DNA of 64,000 bases from Podocnemis expansa (lineage: Eukaryota > Chordata > Testudines > Podocnemididae). Positions 45,838 to 57,196 of the stretch are shown in pieces (positions within the stretch are counted from its first letter, which is position 1; each line of letters begins with the position of its first letter). Made by a program: the position numbers and the translations under genes. The notes beneath the pieces are model-generated. The model was given only the letters and a program-made list of their open reading frames with translations. It ran no database searches and was not told the origin of the DNA. Location: NCBI GenBank assembly GCA_007922195.1, contig ML681963.1, positions 56,301,672 through 56,365,671 on the forward strand, read 5' to 3'.

Positions 45838-46298
45838 CTAGGGGTGTGTTCACACAGCAGTCTTATTTTGAAATAACAGAGGTTGTTTCGAAATAAGAAA
45901 GGCCATGTTCACACGACGCACCGTTGTTTCGAAACAACGGGTTCCACACAGGGGGTTATTTCAATACAAGTTGTTTCGATACAAGTTGTATCGAAATAAC
46001 AACTTATTTCGAAATAAGTTACTTCGAATTAACAGTTTGTTAATTCGAATTAAGGAAAAAAGCTCAAAGCTAAGTAGCATGTTCAGAGAACAGTTATTTC
46101 GAAATGAGTCACCATTGTTTCGAAACAACATGTTCGGACGGCATTGTTTTGAAACAATTGTTTCGAAATAACGTTGTTTCGTCCCCACATGGGTTTTAAG
46201 TTGTTTTGAAACAACGGTGTGTCGTGTGAACATAGTGTTTCTTATTTTGAAACAACCTCTGTTGTTTCGAAATAAGACTGCTGTGTGAACACACCCTA
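45838..46298. mobile_element. Foldback MITE (TTTCGAAA family), TSD CTA
   Basis: The element (45841-46295) begins GGGGTGTGTTCACACAGCAG and ends CTGCTGTGTGAACACACC; CTA on both sides. The arms are nearly perfect inverted copies with GTTTCGAAAC words. Internal copies of the tip motif (TGTTCACACGACG at about 45905, reverse at about 46218) are present. Confidence 0.92.
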
Positions 46299-48178
46299 AG
46301 AGTCGGAGGCCTGTGAATGAGACAACCAAGACAGTAACTGAAGGCAGGCACAACTCTAAAGAAACAGAAATTTTTGTGCAGCACTTGGCAATTTGCCTTT
46401 CAGACTCCTTTTCACTCAATCTGCTGTCACAGTGTGTGGGGGAGAGAGGCAGGAGGGTGCATCAGGACTGATGAATGCTGAAGCAGGCTGCATTTAATGG
46501 TAGGGGCTGGTCCCTTTTTTTTGCAGAGTTCTGTGCAAGTCAGAGAGAAATGATTAAAGACTGCATCAGACAAGCCAGACAGCAGTGAGTGGCTGTTATC
46601 CCATTGGAAGGCCACCAGTACATGGACCTAGAAGCCTCTGCTTCACTGAGTCAGCATCTGCTGCTGCTGCAAGATATTCCTCAGATGATGAGAGAGGAGT
46701 TTGCAGATATTTTGCAAGCACTGGTCACACACTTATTGCTCAACAGACAAAAAGGAACTCAAACACCAACAAATAGAAGAAATGAAGAGAGTTGCAGAAA
46801 TCTCTGGCAATACCCAGCCCATCTACCTTAAACACAACTACTGCCCTTCATAAATCTCCATGCAGTTTCCCTGGTGTAGATCCTGAGGGAACTGAAGCCA
46901 AGAAAACCCCTAAAAATCCATGTCATATATTACATGAGGTCCAGTGCATCCTGGGGTAGTCAAGCTCTGCATATTTATTTGCTTCAGCTTAGAGGCAGCT
47001 GGAAAAATTTGGTTTAAAACAATTCAGTGAGAAACAGGAACATTTTTTGATAAAAATGAGTAACATTCTTGTTTTCCGACCTGCTTTAGTATGACTTCAT
47101 GCTTCCAGTGAGGGCATAGCTTGAGTGGAGGCTGACATAGTAATGTAATCTAGATCTCCATCCAGGAGCCTTTCCATTAGCACCAGCAGCTTTCCTTGCA
47201 GATGGACTTTGTCTGTGCTAGATGTGTTTTCTTTAAAAATTTCTTGGTGTCTGAGGGTTGGTCTGACACCAGCATTTTAACCACTTTGTTGTCTAGTCCT
47301 GCTGGCTGAAGCAGGATGTTAGAATTCCCTAGAATTGTAGTGGCACCTCTGTACAGGGATGAATTTGACCCCATGAGCCTCCAAATCTGGAAAGAACATC
47401 CAAGGATGTCTGAAATTACTCAGTGTCTATGCTGAGAGAAGAATCTGTCCCTATGAAGTGTTACCAAAAAATCAACCTTAAATAACAAGTTGCCAGAAAA
47501 TCAGTCCCTCTGTACAGTCCATATGACTTGATGTCAGCAAGGCTTTTGTGGACTCTTTGCATGGTCCGCACACAGAGCAGAGTATGAGTTTTGATGGTGT
47601 TTATAGGGACAAGCATCTCTGCAGCTTCCCATGGCCAAACTCCTCACCCTGAAAGGACTGAGATGTCCTATTAATTTCACCAGAAAGCTGAAAAACACTG
47701 AACTCAACAGAGGTTTGGCAATTGTCTTCAGTGAAGCCATTATTTTACCTCAGGAACTTAGGGCCACAGATCTGAGATTCTGGGGACATTCCAAAATGCT
47801 TGGGTGATCAGACGCCAGAACATGGCACCATTTGACTTTGCCCTGTAGCTGTAAGTGGCAGATGGGGACTGATTCAGCAAGAACCAGAAGCAGTTACCTG
47901 CTGTGGCACTAGCTATCAGTCCCCTGTAAAATATGAGGCCTTGTGGCCTATACAGATGAAAACTGCTGATCTACACAATCCTGCTGATAAATATGTTTGT
48001 TGTGATATGGAGCATGGCATCAATCATCCAGGAGAGCCCATTAATAAGAATTAAGGTGTAGAAAAGGACGAAGCCCTCTGAAGATAGCTGGCTATGTTTT
48101 CTCCAATTGATAAAATTTGCCCAGTAGAACATCCAGGAGAGCAAACTGTGATGACTAATTCTTGATGCTAGACAGCCT
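46299..48178. other. No gene recognised
   Basis: Unclassified DNA. A frame of 80 codons at 46589-46831 (MAVIPLEGHQYMDLEASASL...) has a Leu/Gln-rich helix-like composition but no family I recognise. Confidence 0.4.
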
Positions 48179-48397
48179 TTAGGACTACAAAACCAAGGAG
48201 AGCTCTGTGGCACCCTAAAGACTAACAAATTTTTTCAGGTGTAAGCAATCATGGGATTGCATTTGAGGAAGTAGGTTGCAGTTCTCAAAAGGTTATGCCT
48301 GAAGAAATTTATTAGTTTTCAATGTGTCACAGGCCTCTCATTGTTTTTGCTATATACAGATTAACGTGGCTACCTCTCTGAAATTTAGGACTACAAA
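48179..48397. mobile_element. Inverted PLE-end pair with 14-bp TSD
   Basis: A minus-strand PLE tip (from ACCAAGGAGAGCTCTGTGGC) meets a plus-strand end near 48250 that finishes TTAACGTGGCTACCTCTCTG. TTTAGGACTACAAA occurs exactly at 48179-48192 and 48384-48397. Hammerhead-like blocks are decayed here. Confidence 0.85.
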
Positions 48398-48689
48398 CAC
48401 ACAAGTGTTGGAATAAGAAATACTAAACTTCAGTTGCTCTTGCAAGTTTATCAGTTAGTGACAAAACAGATTTAGAGTAAAAATAGCTAATTTACAAATA
48501 CAGATACAATTGGGTCTGATTCGCCTCTGATTTACCCCAGCCTAAAACTTATTGACACAAATGGGGTTACTCCTGGTTTGCAGTGATGTAAGAAAGAATA
48601 CAGATCAGGTCTATAGTGTTTAGGAAAAAAAATAAAATCAATATAGTCTTCCCTTAGATTAGGTTGTAATGCAAAAGACTGGTATTTGC
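48398..48689. other. No gene recognised
   Basis: Unclassified spacer. Confidence 0.5.
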
Positions 48690-48759
48690 TTCAGGCTGGG
48701 GGCTGTCTGTAAGCAAATACTTACCAGCAATTGAACACCATACAACAAGAACACTAATG

Positions 48760-49165
48760 CAGGAACCTGTCCATGCAACAAACCCCGTTGCCAGCTCTGC
48801 TCACACATTGACACCAGTGATACCATCACAGGTTCCAACCACATCAGCTACATTACCAGGGGCTCATTCACCTGCACATCCACTAATGTAGTATATGCTA
48901 TAATGTGCCAGCAATGCCTCTCTGCCATATACATTGGCCAAACCAGACTGTCCTTGTGTAAAAGGATAAAGGGACACAAATCGGACATAAAAAATGGCAA
49001 CATCCATAAACCAGTAGGAGAACACTTCAGTCTTCATGGACACTCAGTAGCAGACTTGAAAGTTGCCATACTTAAGCAAAGAAATTTCAGAAACAGACAT
49101 CAGCATTAAGCTGCAGAGTTGGAGCTAATCTGCAAGCTTGACACAGACTGGGTCTGAACAGGGAC
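48760..49165 (+). pseudogene. Penelope-like GIY-YIG domain, broken
   Basis: After Cys-containing linker sequence, the frame at 48903-49109 reads CQQCLSAIYIGQTRLSLCKR, IKGHKSDIKNGNIHKPVGEH, and FSLHGHSVADLKVAILKQRN, the GIY-YIG nuclease core with Tyr-Ile-Gly, Arg and His kept. It then frameshifts near 49107 and continues as AELELICKL. Shows what a PLE endonuclease of another subfamily looks like; inactive as it lacks RT. Confidence 0.85.
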
Positions 49166-49341
49166 TTGGAATGGTTAACACATTACAAAAAGTGACTGAG
49201 CTGTTCACACATTCTCTCCCATTTATCAACTGATGTGAATAGGCCCCATCTGCTCTCTGGACTGACTTTGCTAACACTTGCCCTGCTCCACCCAGGCATG
49301 TGTGTATAAATACCTATGAACTGTAGTTTCCACTAACGCAT

Positions 49342-49369
49342 CTGATGAAGTGGGTTAAGGCCCACGAAA
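49342..49369 (+). ncRNA. Hammerhead-like core in PLE end
   Basis: CTGATGA at 49342-49348, GTGGG/CCCAC hairpin, GAAA at 49366-49369, then GCCTATGC, which can form a two-pair stem III. Upstream CTAAC pairs exactly with downstream GTTAG, giving an outer stem I. The best hammerhead candidate in the window, except for an extra A after CTGATGA and a non-canonical cleavage site. Confidence 0.45.
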
Positions 49370-49432
49370 GCCTATGCCCAAAGAAATCTGTTAGTCTATA
49401 AGGTGCCCCAGGACTCTCGTTGTTTTTGTTTC

Positions 49433-50525
49433 TAAAAGTTTTCTGCTGAATTCTGAACTCTCTGTGACCTACTGTAGCAATCCTGTGCATTGAGGCCATG
49501 CATCAGATTTCTTCACGATGCTCATTTAATAATAACTTCTCTCAGAAGTCAGGAATGACTGTGCAGCTTCTCCCCTCAAATGGGATAATCTAGTAGTTAT
49601 ACTATAGACTGTACTTTTCAGCTCTCTTCATTTACTTAAATTGCTCTGCAAGCTGCTGAAGTCATCATCAAAAGCACTGGAGTCAGCTCAATTTTTAAGA
49701 TGTTTAAAATGATGTAAGATCATTTTCCTTCAGAAAAGAGAATGCTTAACACATTTACGTATTCTTTTTCTTTTCCTGTTCTTTCTCTCTCTCTTTTAAT
49801 GGTGGGGCTTTTGAAACCCAACATTAAAAATCCTGTAAAAATAACACAGACAAGAAAATTTTAAAAATCCCTGAATGTGAGTGAATGAATTCTTGGAAAC
49901 ATCAGGCATCTGGTTGCCAATATATCATGTCTAATTACCATGGAGAAGAAGAAAATGAAGTAGAAAGACCAGGCCACTGATGGAGGTTCTGCTGCCTTAT
50001 TATTAAGATATCTCTCCCATTGTCAAATTGCAGTGTGCCATGCTCAACCCATGGAAAGTGGATTCCAAGTGCTTTCATTGTGGTGGAAAAATCAGAGGGA
50101 TCAAATGCTATCAACACAATGGTCCAGATTGTGTACTTGGATCATTGATGTCAAAGTTGATGTCATCTATGTTAAAGTTGAAGACAATGAGGTTCATGTC
50201 ATTGATGGGATTGACGTCAGTTCCATCATCAATGGACATCAATGGATGTCATCCATACAGCTGATGTTATTGATATCAAAGTTGAAGACAATGGAATTAC
50301 TCTGACCATGCACTGGTATGACTCAGATCTAAATCTGATCCAGTGTCTAATGAGTAGAAATCAGGATGAAATTCTAATTCCATTGCAGTCACGGCAAAAT
50401 ACCCATTGACTTCAGTGGGGCTATACTTCACTTGGGGGTAGGAGTCAGGACTTTGGGGTCTGCTCAGATTTTTTAAACTGTACCTTCATTGTAGAGGAGT
50501 CATAGATTCCTGGCCTGATGGTACC
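49433..50525. other. No gene; one internal repeat
   Basis: Unclassified. A 39-bp unit (GTTAAAGTTGAAGACAATG core) is repeated at 50156-50193 and 50260-50298 inside a GATGTCAT-rich stretch. Confidence 0.5.
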
Positions 50526-50894
50526 ATTGGGTATGTCTACACTAAGAAACTCCCTGACCAGATTTGGAGTTTATTAAGCTGCTTAAATCAGCTTAATAAC
50601 TTGTGCCCTTTAAGGGTTAAGACGACTTTGTTAAGTTGACTTAATGCATTGTGGCCATTAAAGTCAACTTAATAAAGTCGACTTAGTGCAGTGGGGCCAT
50701 TTAAGTTGACTTTATAAAGTCAACTTAAGCCAAAGAACCCATTTAAAGTCAACTTTACTAAATCGATTTAAAAATGTGTCCCCTGGCCTAAGCCGACTTT
50801 ATAAAGTCAACTTAATGCAGTGTGGCCTCACTAAGTTGACTTAATAAGGTCTACTTAAAGTCCACTTAGCTTTTGTAGTGTAGATGTAGCCATT
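50526..50894. mobile_element. Foldback MITE (AAGTCGACTTA family), TSD ATT
   Basis: The element (50529-50891) starts GGGTATGTCTACACTAAG and ends CTTTTGTAGTGTAGATGTAGCC; ATT on both sides. Interior words are AAGTCGACTTAG and TTAAGTTGACTTTATAAAG. Confidence 0.9.
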
Positions 50895-50900
50895 GTGATC

Positions 50901-52372
50901 ATCTAGTACAGTGGTTCCCAGCCTGTGGCTCAGGGGCCAAAAATGGCCCATGGGGGCTTTCAAAGTAGCCTGGGGCACTCTACACCCCCAGCTGCAGAAG
51001 GGAGCCATTGCCTAAGGAGCCAAGTAGAGCTCATTTCTATGGGGCTAAAAGACTTGTGCAGGCTCCTTGCTGTAGCCAAGGGGATGGGAGATCAGTGCTC
51101 CCCTGTCCCGGCTGTAGCACGGAGTTTGGCAAAGCACTTTGCTAGGTACATGGATGCTGGAGTCCCTGCTGGAGCCAGAGGGAGAGGAGCATTGATCTTC
51201 CATTTGCCAGACTGCAGAAGGGAGACTCTGCCTAGGTACTGAGGCAGAAATTTTGCTGACCCAAAGAAAGGGTCAGGGCCTGGGCTTGGGCCCTGCCCTC
51301 CTGCCCCACCCAGGGGCTGGATCCAGCTCCGGGGGCCCGATCTAGCTCCCAGGCCCGATCTGGCTCCTGTCACTGCCAGCAAGTGGCTTGGAGCCAGATC
51401 CGGCCCCTGCCATTGCTGCAAGCGGCAGGCAGTTTGGAGCCAGCTCCTGCTGCTGCCAGCAAGTGGCACGTGGCCCGGGTGGACCCCATCCAGCCTCAAC
51501 TGCTGCTAGGAAGAAGCAGGTGGCCTGGAGCTGGATCCAGCTGCTGCTACTGTGCTGTTGGCCAAGCATGGCAGGTATCCTCAGCCTAGATCCAGCTCCT
51601 ACTGCTGCTGGTAGGACCGTAACTAGGGTGTGGCAGCCAGGGCAAAGTCCCAGGAGCCAAATTTTAGAGGGGGCTGCAGAAAGTTCCCAGCTGGGGGACC
51701 CAGCTTGCGGGGAAGCCAGCTGGCGGACTGGCATGGAAAGCACCCTGCCGGGGGACCCTGTCAGTGGGGAAGGCATCCCACCGGAGGACCCTGCCAGCCA
51801 GCAGGGGAAGTGCCCTGCTTGGGGACCTGGCTGCCAGGGAAGGTGCCCAGCTGGGGAAGCCAGCTGGCTGGTGGGAAGGTGCCCTGCCTAGGGACTCAGC
51901 CAGCCAGGGGTCTCCCTTTGGCAGCAGAGGCCAGATCTGGCTCCAAGCCTCCTCCTGGTGGTGGCTGGAGCTAGATCCGGCTCCCCGTCAATGGCTGGGG
52001 CTCGATTGGGTCCCAGGCCAGATCAGGCCCTGTGACAGGTGAGGGCATGTCTGGGATTGCTTGCCCTGGGTGCCAGCTTATCTAGTTCTCACCCTGACAG
52101 GTGGCCAAAGCTAGATCCAGGGCATAGTCAGGGCTCTTTGGGGCCTGTGCCCTGTGGGCCCAGCATCAGCAACACCCATGGACCCAGGTGAAGTACACAG
52201 GGCTACAGGATGTGTGTGGTTTCTTTGCTTCAGCCAGGAACATGCAAGATCAGAGAAGAGGCAGACTGCTTTTCAGGGGGAGCTTGCTGGCGGAGGCTGG
52301 TGGCTCTTCAGAGCTCTAAAAACGATGCCTGTGCTCCTCAAGCCAAAAAAATTAGGAACCACTGACCTAGCC
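50901..52372. mobile_element. hAT element carrying a nested hAT-like insert
   Basis: The element (50909-52364) starts CAGTGGTTCCCAGCC and ends ATTAGGAACCACTG. Flanks ATCTAGTA and ACCTAGCC match at 5 of 8. The interior includes a GC-rich part with repeated CAGCAAGTGGC...GAGCCAGATCCGGC units (51360-51560) and a nested element at 51612-52096. Open frames inside are GC-driven. Confidence 0.68.
51604..52104. mobile_element. Nested hAT-like element
   Basis: Ends TAGGACCGTAACTAGGGTG and, reversed, CAGGGTGAGAACTAGAT continue as a shared CAGGGCAA block, giving imperfect inverted repeats of about 35 bases. Flanks GCTGCTGG and ACAGGTGG match at 5 of 8. Interior has GGGGACCC-type repeats. Confidence 0.55.
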
Positions 52373-52694
52373 TATCTCCTGTGGAACACAGACCAAAGTT
52401 GGTGTTGGGTGCCCTGCTAAAAGTAAGAAAGCCAAAATCCACTGAATAAAAAGTTAATTTGCAAAAATATGAAGCAAACTGCTCAACCTACAGAAAATGA
52501 GGTTTCTTCTTTCCTTTTAATACACTGATAAAATATGTATTTATGTGCTTCTGTGTATATACACACAGCCACCCATATATATTAGAAGATCTGAATAGTC
52601 TGTAGTTATTACTTACTTGATTCTAAACAAAAGCTGTTCTATGCCTTCAGCAATGACGCTATGAAAGTTAAGATGATTAAAACAAATTCTAAAC

Positions 52695-53030
52695 TCACTG
52701 ACTTTACAGCCAGAAAGGACCTTCATGCTCATCTAGTCTGACCCCCTGCACAATGCAGGCCACAGAACTTCGTCCACCCACTCCTGTAATAGACTTGGAA
52801 CCTCTGACTGAGTTACTGAAGGCCTGAAATTATGATTTAGACACTTCAGTTTTCTGAGAATCCACCATTTACACTAGTTTAAACCTGTAAGTGAGCCATG
52901 CTCCTTGCTGCAGAAGGTGAAAACCCTCTCAGAGTCGCTGCCAATCTTACCCCAGGGGACCCCAAATACAGTGATCAGTTAGACCCTGTGTATGAGAGCA
53001 AGACTCATCAGTCACATCCCTGGGAAAGAA
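52695..53030 (-). repeat. CR1 LINE 3' fragment
   Basis: Plus-strand words CAGAAAGGACCTTCATGCTC, CTCATCTAGTCTGACCCCCT, GTAAGTGAGCCATGCTCC and CGATCAGTTAGACCCTG-like are the reverse of the CR1 3' UTR common in reptiles. Confidence 0.75.
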
Positions 53031-53603
53031 TTCTCTGAAGTAAATTTGTAGATTTGTTTGCTAAAAGCTATCACAGATTTTCTACATGCTATTACAGACT
53101 GACTCATCATCCCTTCCCCTCCAAAAACTTATACAGGCAGGATCTTCCAACCTGTTTTGAGCATCCTGCCAAGACCACAATGAAGTGCATCACCCAGTTC
53201 ATAACAGGACAGCTCCTATTAGCCAAAACAAAAACAAGGAAAATAGAACAGTGACATAACATCCAAAATTCACATTAACACATGATGTTTTGCAGTATGA
53301 AATCCTGTCAGGCATTACAGTTAATCTAAGGTCCTATTGTCAGTAGTTCTGGTGCCCTCCATTTTAGAAAGCATTTGGGATTTTTGGAGATACATAGAAA
53401 GATGAGCTTTCTGTTTTTTCTGACTGTAAAAATTTTGATTTGTTAGGTTATGCACCTTTTCACCAATCTTGTCTTTCCATTGCAATTACGTTACCTGGTT
53501 CTGCTGAATTTCAAAGATCTTGTTCTGAAAACAAGCACAAGAAAATGCTTTCTAACACCTTCAATTTAAAACCACTGTAGCCTGCTGACAAGATCCTGAG
53601 AGT
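53031..53603. other. No gene recognised
   Basis: Unclassified DNA. Confidence 0.5.
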
Positions 53604-53894
53604 GCCAATGTCAGGAGTTGGCAACCCAAAAGATGAGAACCATTTTTAAAAATTTCTTCAATAACCAAGTGTTTTGAGACCCACAATGGGTGTAACCTCC
53701 TGATGGGGGCTAGGGAGAGCTGGGCCAGGGTGCATGCTGCAGGGCCTCCTGGTGGGGGAGGGCTGCCCAGAGCCAAGAGCAGATGGCCTGCAGGATCCCC
53801 CAGTGGTGGGGAGGTGGAGCCCGGAGCCTCAAGGGGGCAGCCAAAGAGCTGTGTGTGGCTCCAGAGCCACAGGTTGCAGACCCCTGGTTTATGT
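53604..53894. mobile_element. hAT element (Charlie-like)
   Basis: The element (53612-53886) starts CAGGAGTTGGCAACCC and ends GGTTGCAGACCCCTG, inverted repeats. Flanks GCCAATGT and GTTTATGT match at 5 of 8. Non-coding. Confidence 0.72.
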
Positions 53895-56005
53895 GGTGAC
53901 CTACTGTATTCTGTTACAAAATGTGACAAGTCACATGGCCAATATGATAGGCATGTGAAATGATCTAGTCTGGTTTAGAGTTGTACAAGATCAGCAAGAA
54001 GGAAACTAAAAAGAGAGGACGAGAGCCTCACTCATCATTTAAGAGTTTGTATATAAGCAAGGAAAGCAAAATCCTCTTCCACCTACCTGTGAATGAGAAT
54101 ATCTGCAGAAGACACTGCAGAGGAATTAAAGAGAAAATTGTAAATCCCTAACAGAAGACAATAAACCAGAGCCACAAATAAGAGTGTGAATTCATTCCTA
54201 ATAGGCACATTTTGCTTAAAAGTTTCATTTGTCTTAGTTCGCTTATTGAAGATATTGTTCCAACACTTCACCCGCTGCAGCAAACCAAATAAACAAAAGA
54301 AAAAATTAAAGCTATTGTTATCCAGATATTTCATTAAGGTGATTTTTTTTTTAGTTCTTCTTTGCATATTTATAATGTTTCTTTAGGTAGCCTGTCCAAT
54401 TAGAACAGATGGCTGATAGGTTACATTGAATTACCTACTCCAGGCAACTAGGAAAGTGTCCATATCGGCAACAAATGAAACAATCTAGTAGATTTAGAAA
54501 GAAAAATACATTATAGTCATTGTCAAAAAGTTATGCTTAATTCTCAAATAGGACTTTTTCTCAGGTCTTTTCTTTTTTTGCTGTTAGTTATCAGTATTGG
54601 AATTTAAATGGCACAGTTTGGGTACCGGAATTGAAATCAATTTTCTGGAAGGCAATGAAGCTTTTGCATATATATCATTTCTGAAATGTTCTGAATGCTG
54701 GAATATTTCTTTTGCATGTTCTCTTTGTTTAATTTCCTTGCTAAACTGACAGAAACTAGTTGAAATAATAAAATGAATTACAATGCACTTTTCAGTTCTA
54801 TTCATGCTATTTTCTCATTTCAATTCTTTCCGCAGAGTTTGCAATAAGTATTTTTACATGAAAATGCATGAAAAATGAGTCAGAGCAACAATTACCAATA
54901 GATATTTTTGGAGAAGGTTCACTGAAGTTGTCTTTCTTTCCCATGGAGTTCAAAACAGGGCTATCAAAGGATCGTGAGTGAGTAACAGTATTGCCAGCTC
55001 TAGATGTCCCAAAATCAGGAGTCAAACTCAAAAACCATGAGTTTGGCTTAAAAATCACAACATTTGCAAAATGATATATCTCAGACTTTTCAGCTTTTTT
55101 CCTTCTGGTTTCTGAGCCTTTAAGAGATCACATTTTCATAATGATGATGATGATTATTATTTGGTACCTGTGAGGGCTGGAAACATTTTTTTTAAATGAA
55201 ACCTGAGGTTCTGACATAATCAGTGGACTTCAGTGCCTTAAGAAAAGCAGCATCTATCACAAGACTTTATCAGATCTTTTTGATACGAAGTGGCCCCTGT
55301 GCATTGTGGTTATCTTGATAATTGGATCCCTGCACAACAAATGCTTCCTTTCTCCCCTCTTGCCCCCCCATGCCTGCCCTGTCGATTAAGATGATAAGCT
55401 CTATGGGGCAGAGAGTGCCTCGTGCTGTCTGTATGTGTGGCATAATGGACCCAGGACCTCGACTGAGGCCTCTGTGTGCTATCACAAGAATGATAACTGA
55501 TAATCATCACACTGAGTTTGTTGTCCTGGGATGAAACCCTGCCTCATGACCAGCATCAGCACAAGGTGTATGCACTGCTTACACCCCATGTTGTCACCAT
55601 CACAGAGAGCATTGAAGCAGTGCATATATCACTGTTAAAGAGGTGTGGGAGAGCAGGAATCGCATCCTAAATTATTCCTTGAGCCCTTGACTTCAAAAAG
55701 GCATGGCATGGAATGGAGGCTGAACTGTGTCCATTGTGGCTGGTTATAAGGCAACGAGGAGAGAGCCAAAAATTGCAGTTCATTCAGGGAATGGAAGAAG
55801 ACTAAGTGACTTGACTAAGGCCACATGGGAAGTTTGTGGTGGAGCAGGGAATTGCACTGTAGTCTCGTGAGTCCTCAGTTTGTTCCTCACCACTGACTCA
55901 GCCCTTCTCTCTCAAAGGCAACTTTTTGCATCTGCTATCCGTCTCCCTGGGTCTGCTGTTCCTTAAAGTGCTTCTGGCCAGACATCTTTTCCTGATATAA
56001 GCAAG
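53895..56005. other. No gene; SINE relics
   Basis: Mostly unclassified. About 55380-55500 (AAGCTCTATGGGGCAGAGAG) resembles a plus-strand MIR-like tail and about 55795-55880 (GTGACTTGACTAAGGCCACA) a reverse MIR core. A TGA trinucleotide run sits at about 55140. Confidence 0.5.
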
Positions 56006-56787
56006 GTCTAGAGCAGTGATTCCCAACCTTTTTCAGGCTGGGGACCCCTTTTTAACAAGAGGCGTTGCTGGCACTGGGCACACCAGGGCACATGCCTTGA
56101 ACCCCAGCGCTGGTGCCCCGGATCTCTGGCCCAATCGGGCTGGAGATCAGAGGCCCAGCCACCGGTGGCCACGGCAGCCCCGTCCCCAGCTGGGGATGCG
56201 GGGCCTGGCCTCCTGCGGCCACTTCCGGCCCCATCCCCAGCCGCGGATGTGGGGCCTAGCTGCCCGCGGTGGTGCGGCACTGCCTGGCCCTGTCCCTGGC
56301 CAGGGGTTGGGGCCTGCAGGCTGGGGATGGGGTCTGTGGGCCAGGGGCGGGGCGGGGCCCGGGCCTGTGCCCCGGGTCCCTCCCTCGGTCAGTGACACCT
56401 CTGTTTTTAACAAAAAAAATTTTTGCTGCCCCCCGGCTGATTATGTAATCTGGCCCGGGTGGGCAGACTCTGGCTGCATCACTCTGGTGGTGCCGCTAGG
56501 CCAGCCAGCCAGCAGCGCTGCCATCACCATAGCCCGCAGTGCTGGGGAGCTGAGCTGCATCAGCTCTGGCCCCCCTGCCCTTGCCTTTGCCCCTGCCAGG
56601 GAGCTGACGCAGCCACATCCCTCTCCCAGGATCCAGCCACAGGAGGGGAAAGGCAATCCTGGTGGGGAGCATCAGGACTGTAGCTGGATTCCAGCCCCAG
56701 TAGGGAGAGGCTCCGAGGACTCCCTGCAACATGTCCATGGACCCTTGGGGGTCCCTGGACGACACATTGGGAACCACTGGCCTAGAG
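56006..56787. mobile_element. hAT element hosting another hAT
   Basis: The element (56014-56779) starts CAGTGATTCCCAACCTTTTT and ends CATTGGGAACCACTG. Flanks GTCTAGAG and GCCTAGAG match at 7 of 8. The nested element at 56057-56403 interrupts it 43 bases from the left end. Confidence 0.85.
56049..56411. mobile_element. Nested hAT-like element, perfect 8-bp TSD
   Basis: The element (56057-56403) starts AAGAGGCGTTGCTGGCACTG and ends CAGTGACACCTCTG, flanked exactly by TTTTTAAC (56049-56056, 56404-56411). GC-rich, same family as 6033-6495. The 266-codon open frame crossing it and its host has no recognised domain. Confidence 0.85.
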
Positions 56788-57196
56788 GCTTGGCTCTTCT
56801 CTTGCTTAAGAGCTAAGAGGGGGGCACCTGATTTGCATGAGCTTTGTATTTGCATGAGTAGGTACTTAGCATATTTTCATTGTATATGGATGAATCAGCC
56901 CAGAAGCTGTGCATGATGGGAAATGGTATGTGTGGCTGATTCAAATCTTCTGAATCTGGTTTAACTTAAGGGGAAAATGAAATATTGTCTTTTCATGATA
57001 TGCTACCCTTTGATTGTACAAACTGTTAGCCTGCCCTGATGGAAAGGTCATCATTAGCAACACAGAACTTGAAAGAGTGACTAACCCTATTTTTCAGTCT
57101 TGTAAATGGAGGAAGGAAAAAGGGGTTGTCAGCTCTGCTGAAGAATTGAGCCGTAGGCAATGCCTAATTCCTCTCCCATTGTTCAAAGATAGACTT
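56788..57196. other. No gene recognised
   Basis: Unclassified DNA. Confidence 0.5.

Larger units (their letters stand above)
48690..49432 (+). mobile_element. PLE 3' part, divergent subfamily
   Basis: A 5'-truncated PLE with linker, GIY-YIG domain and 3' region, ending in GTGCCCCAGGACTCTCGTTG. Sequence differs from the other copies in the 3' UTR (TGTGTGTATAAATACCTATG), marking another subfamily. Flanking duplication not found. Confidence 0.85.

Noticed and set aside
46589..46831. 80-codon Leu/Gln-rich frame as a possible transposase or zinc-finger adaptor piece
   Set aside because: Too short and not matched to any family I can name; left as unclassified.
56016..56816. 266-codon frame on the plus strand
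   Set aside because: It crosses two nested hAT elements and is GC-driven; no recognisable domain.
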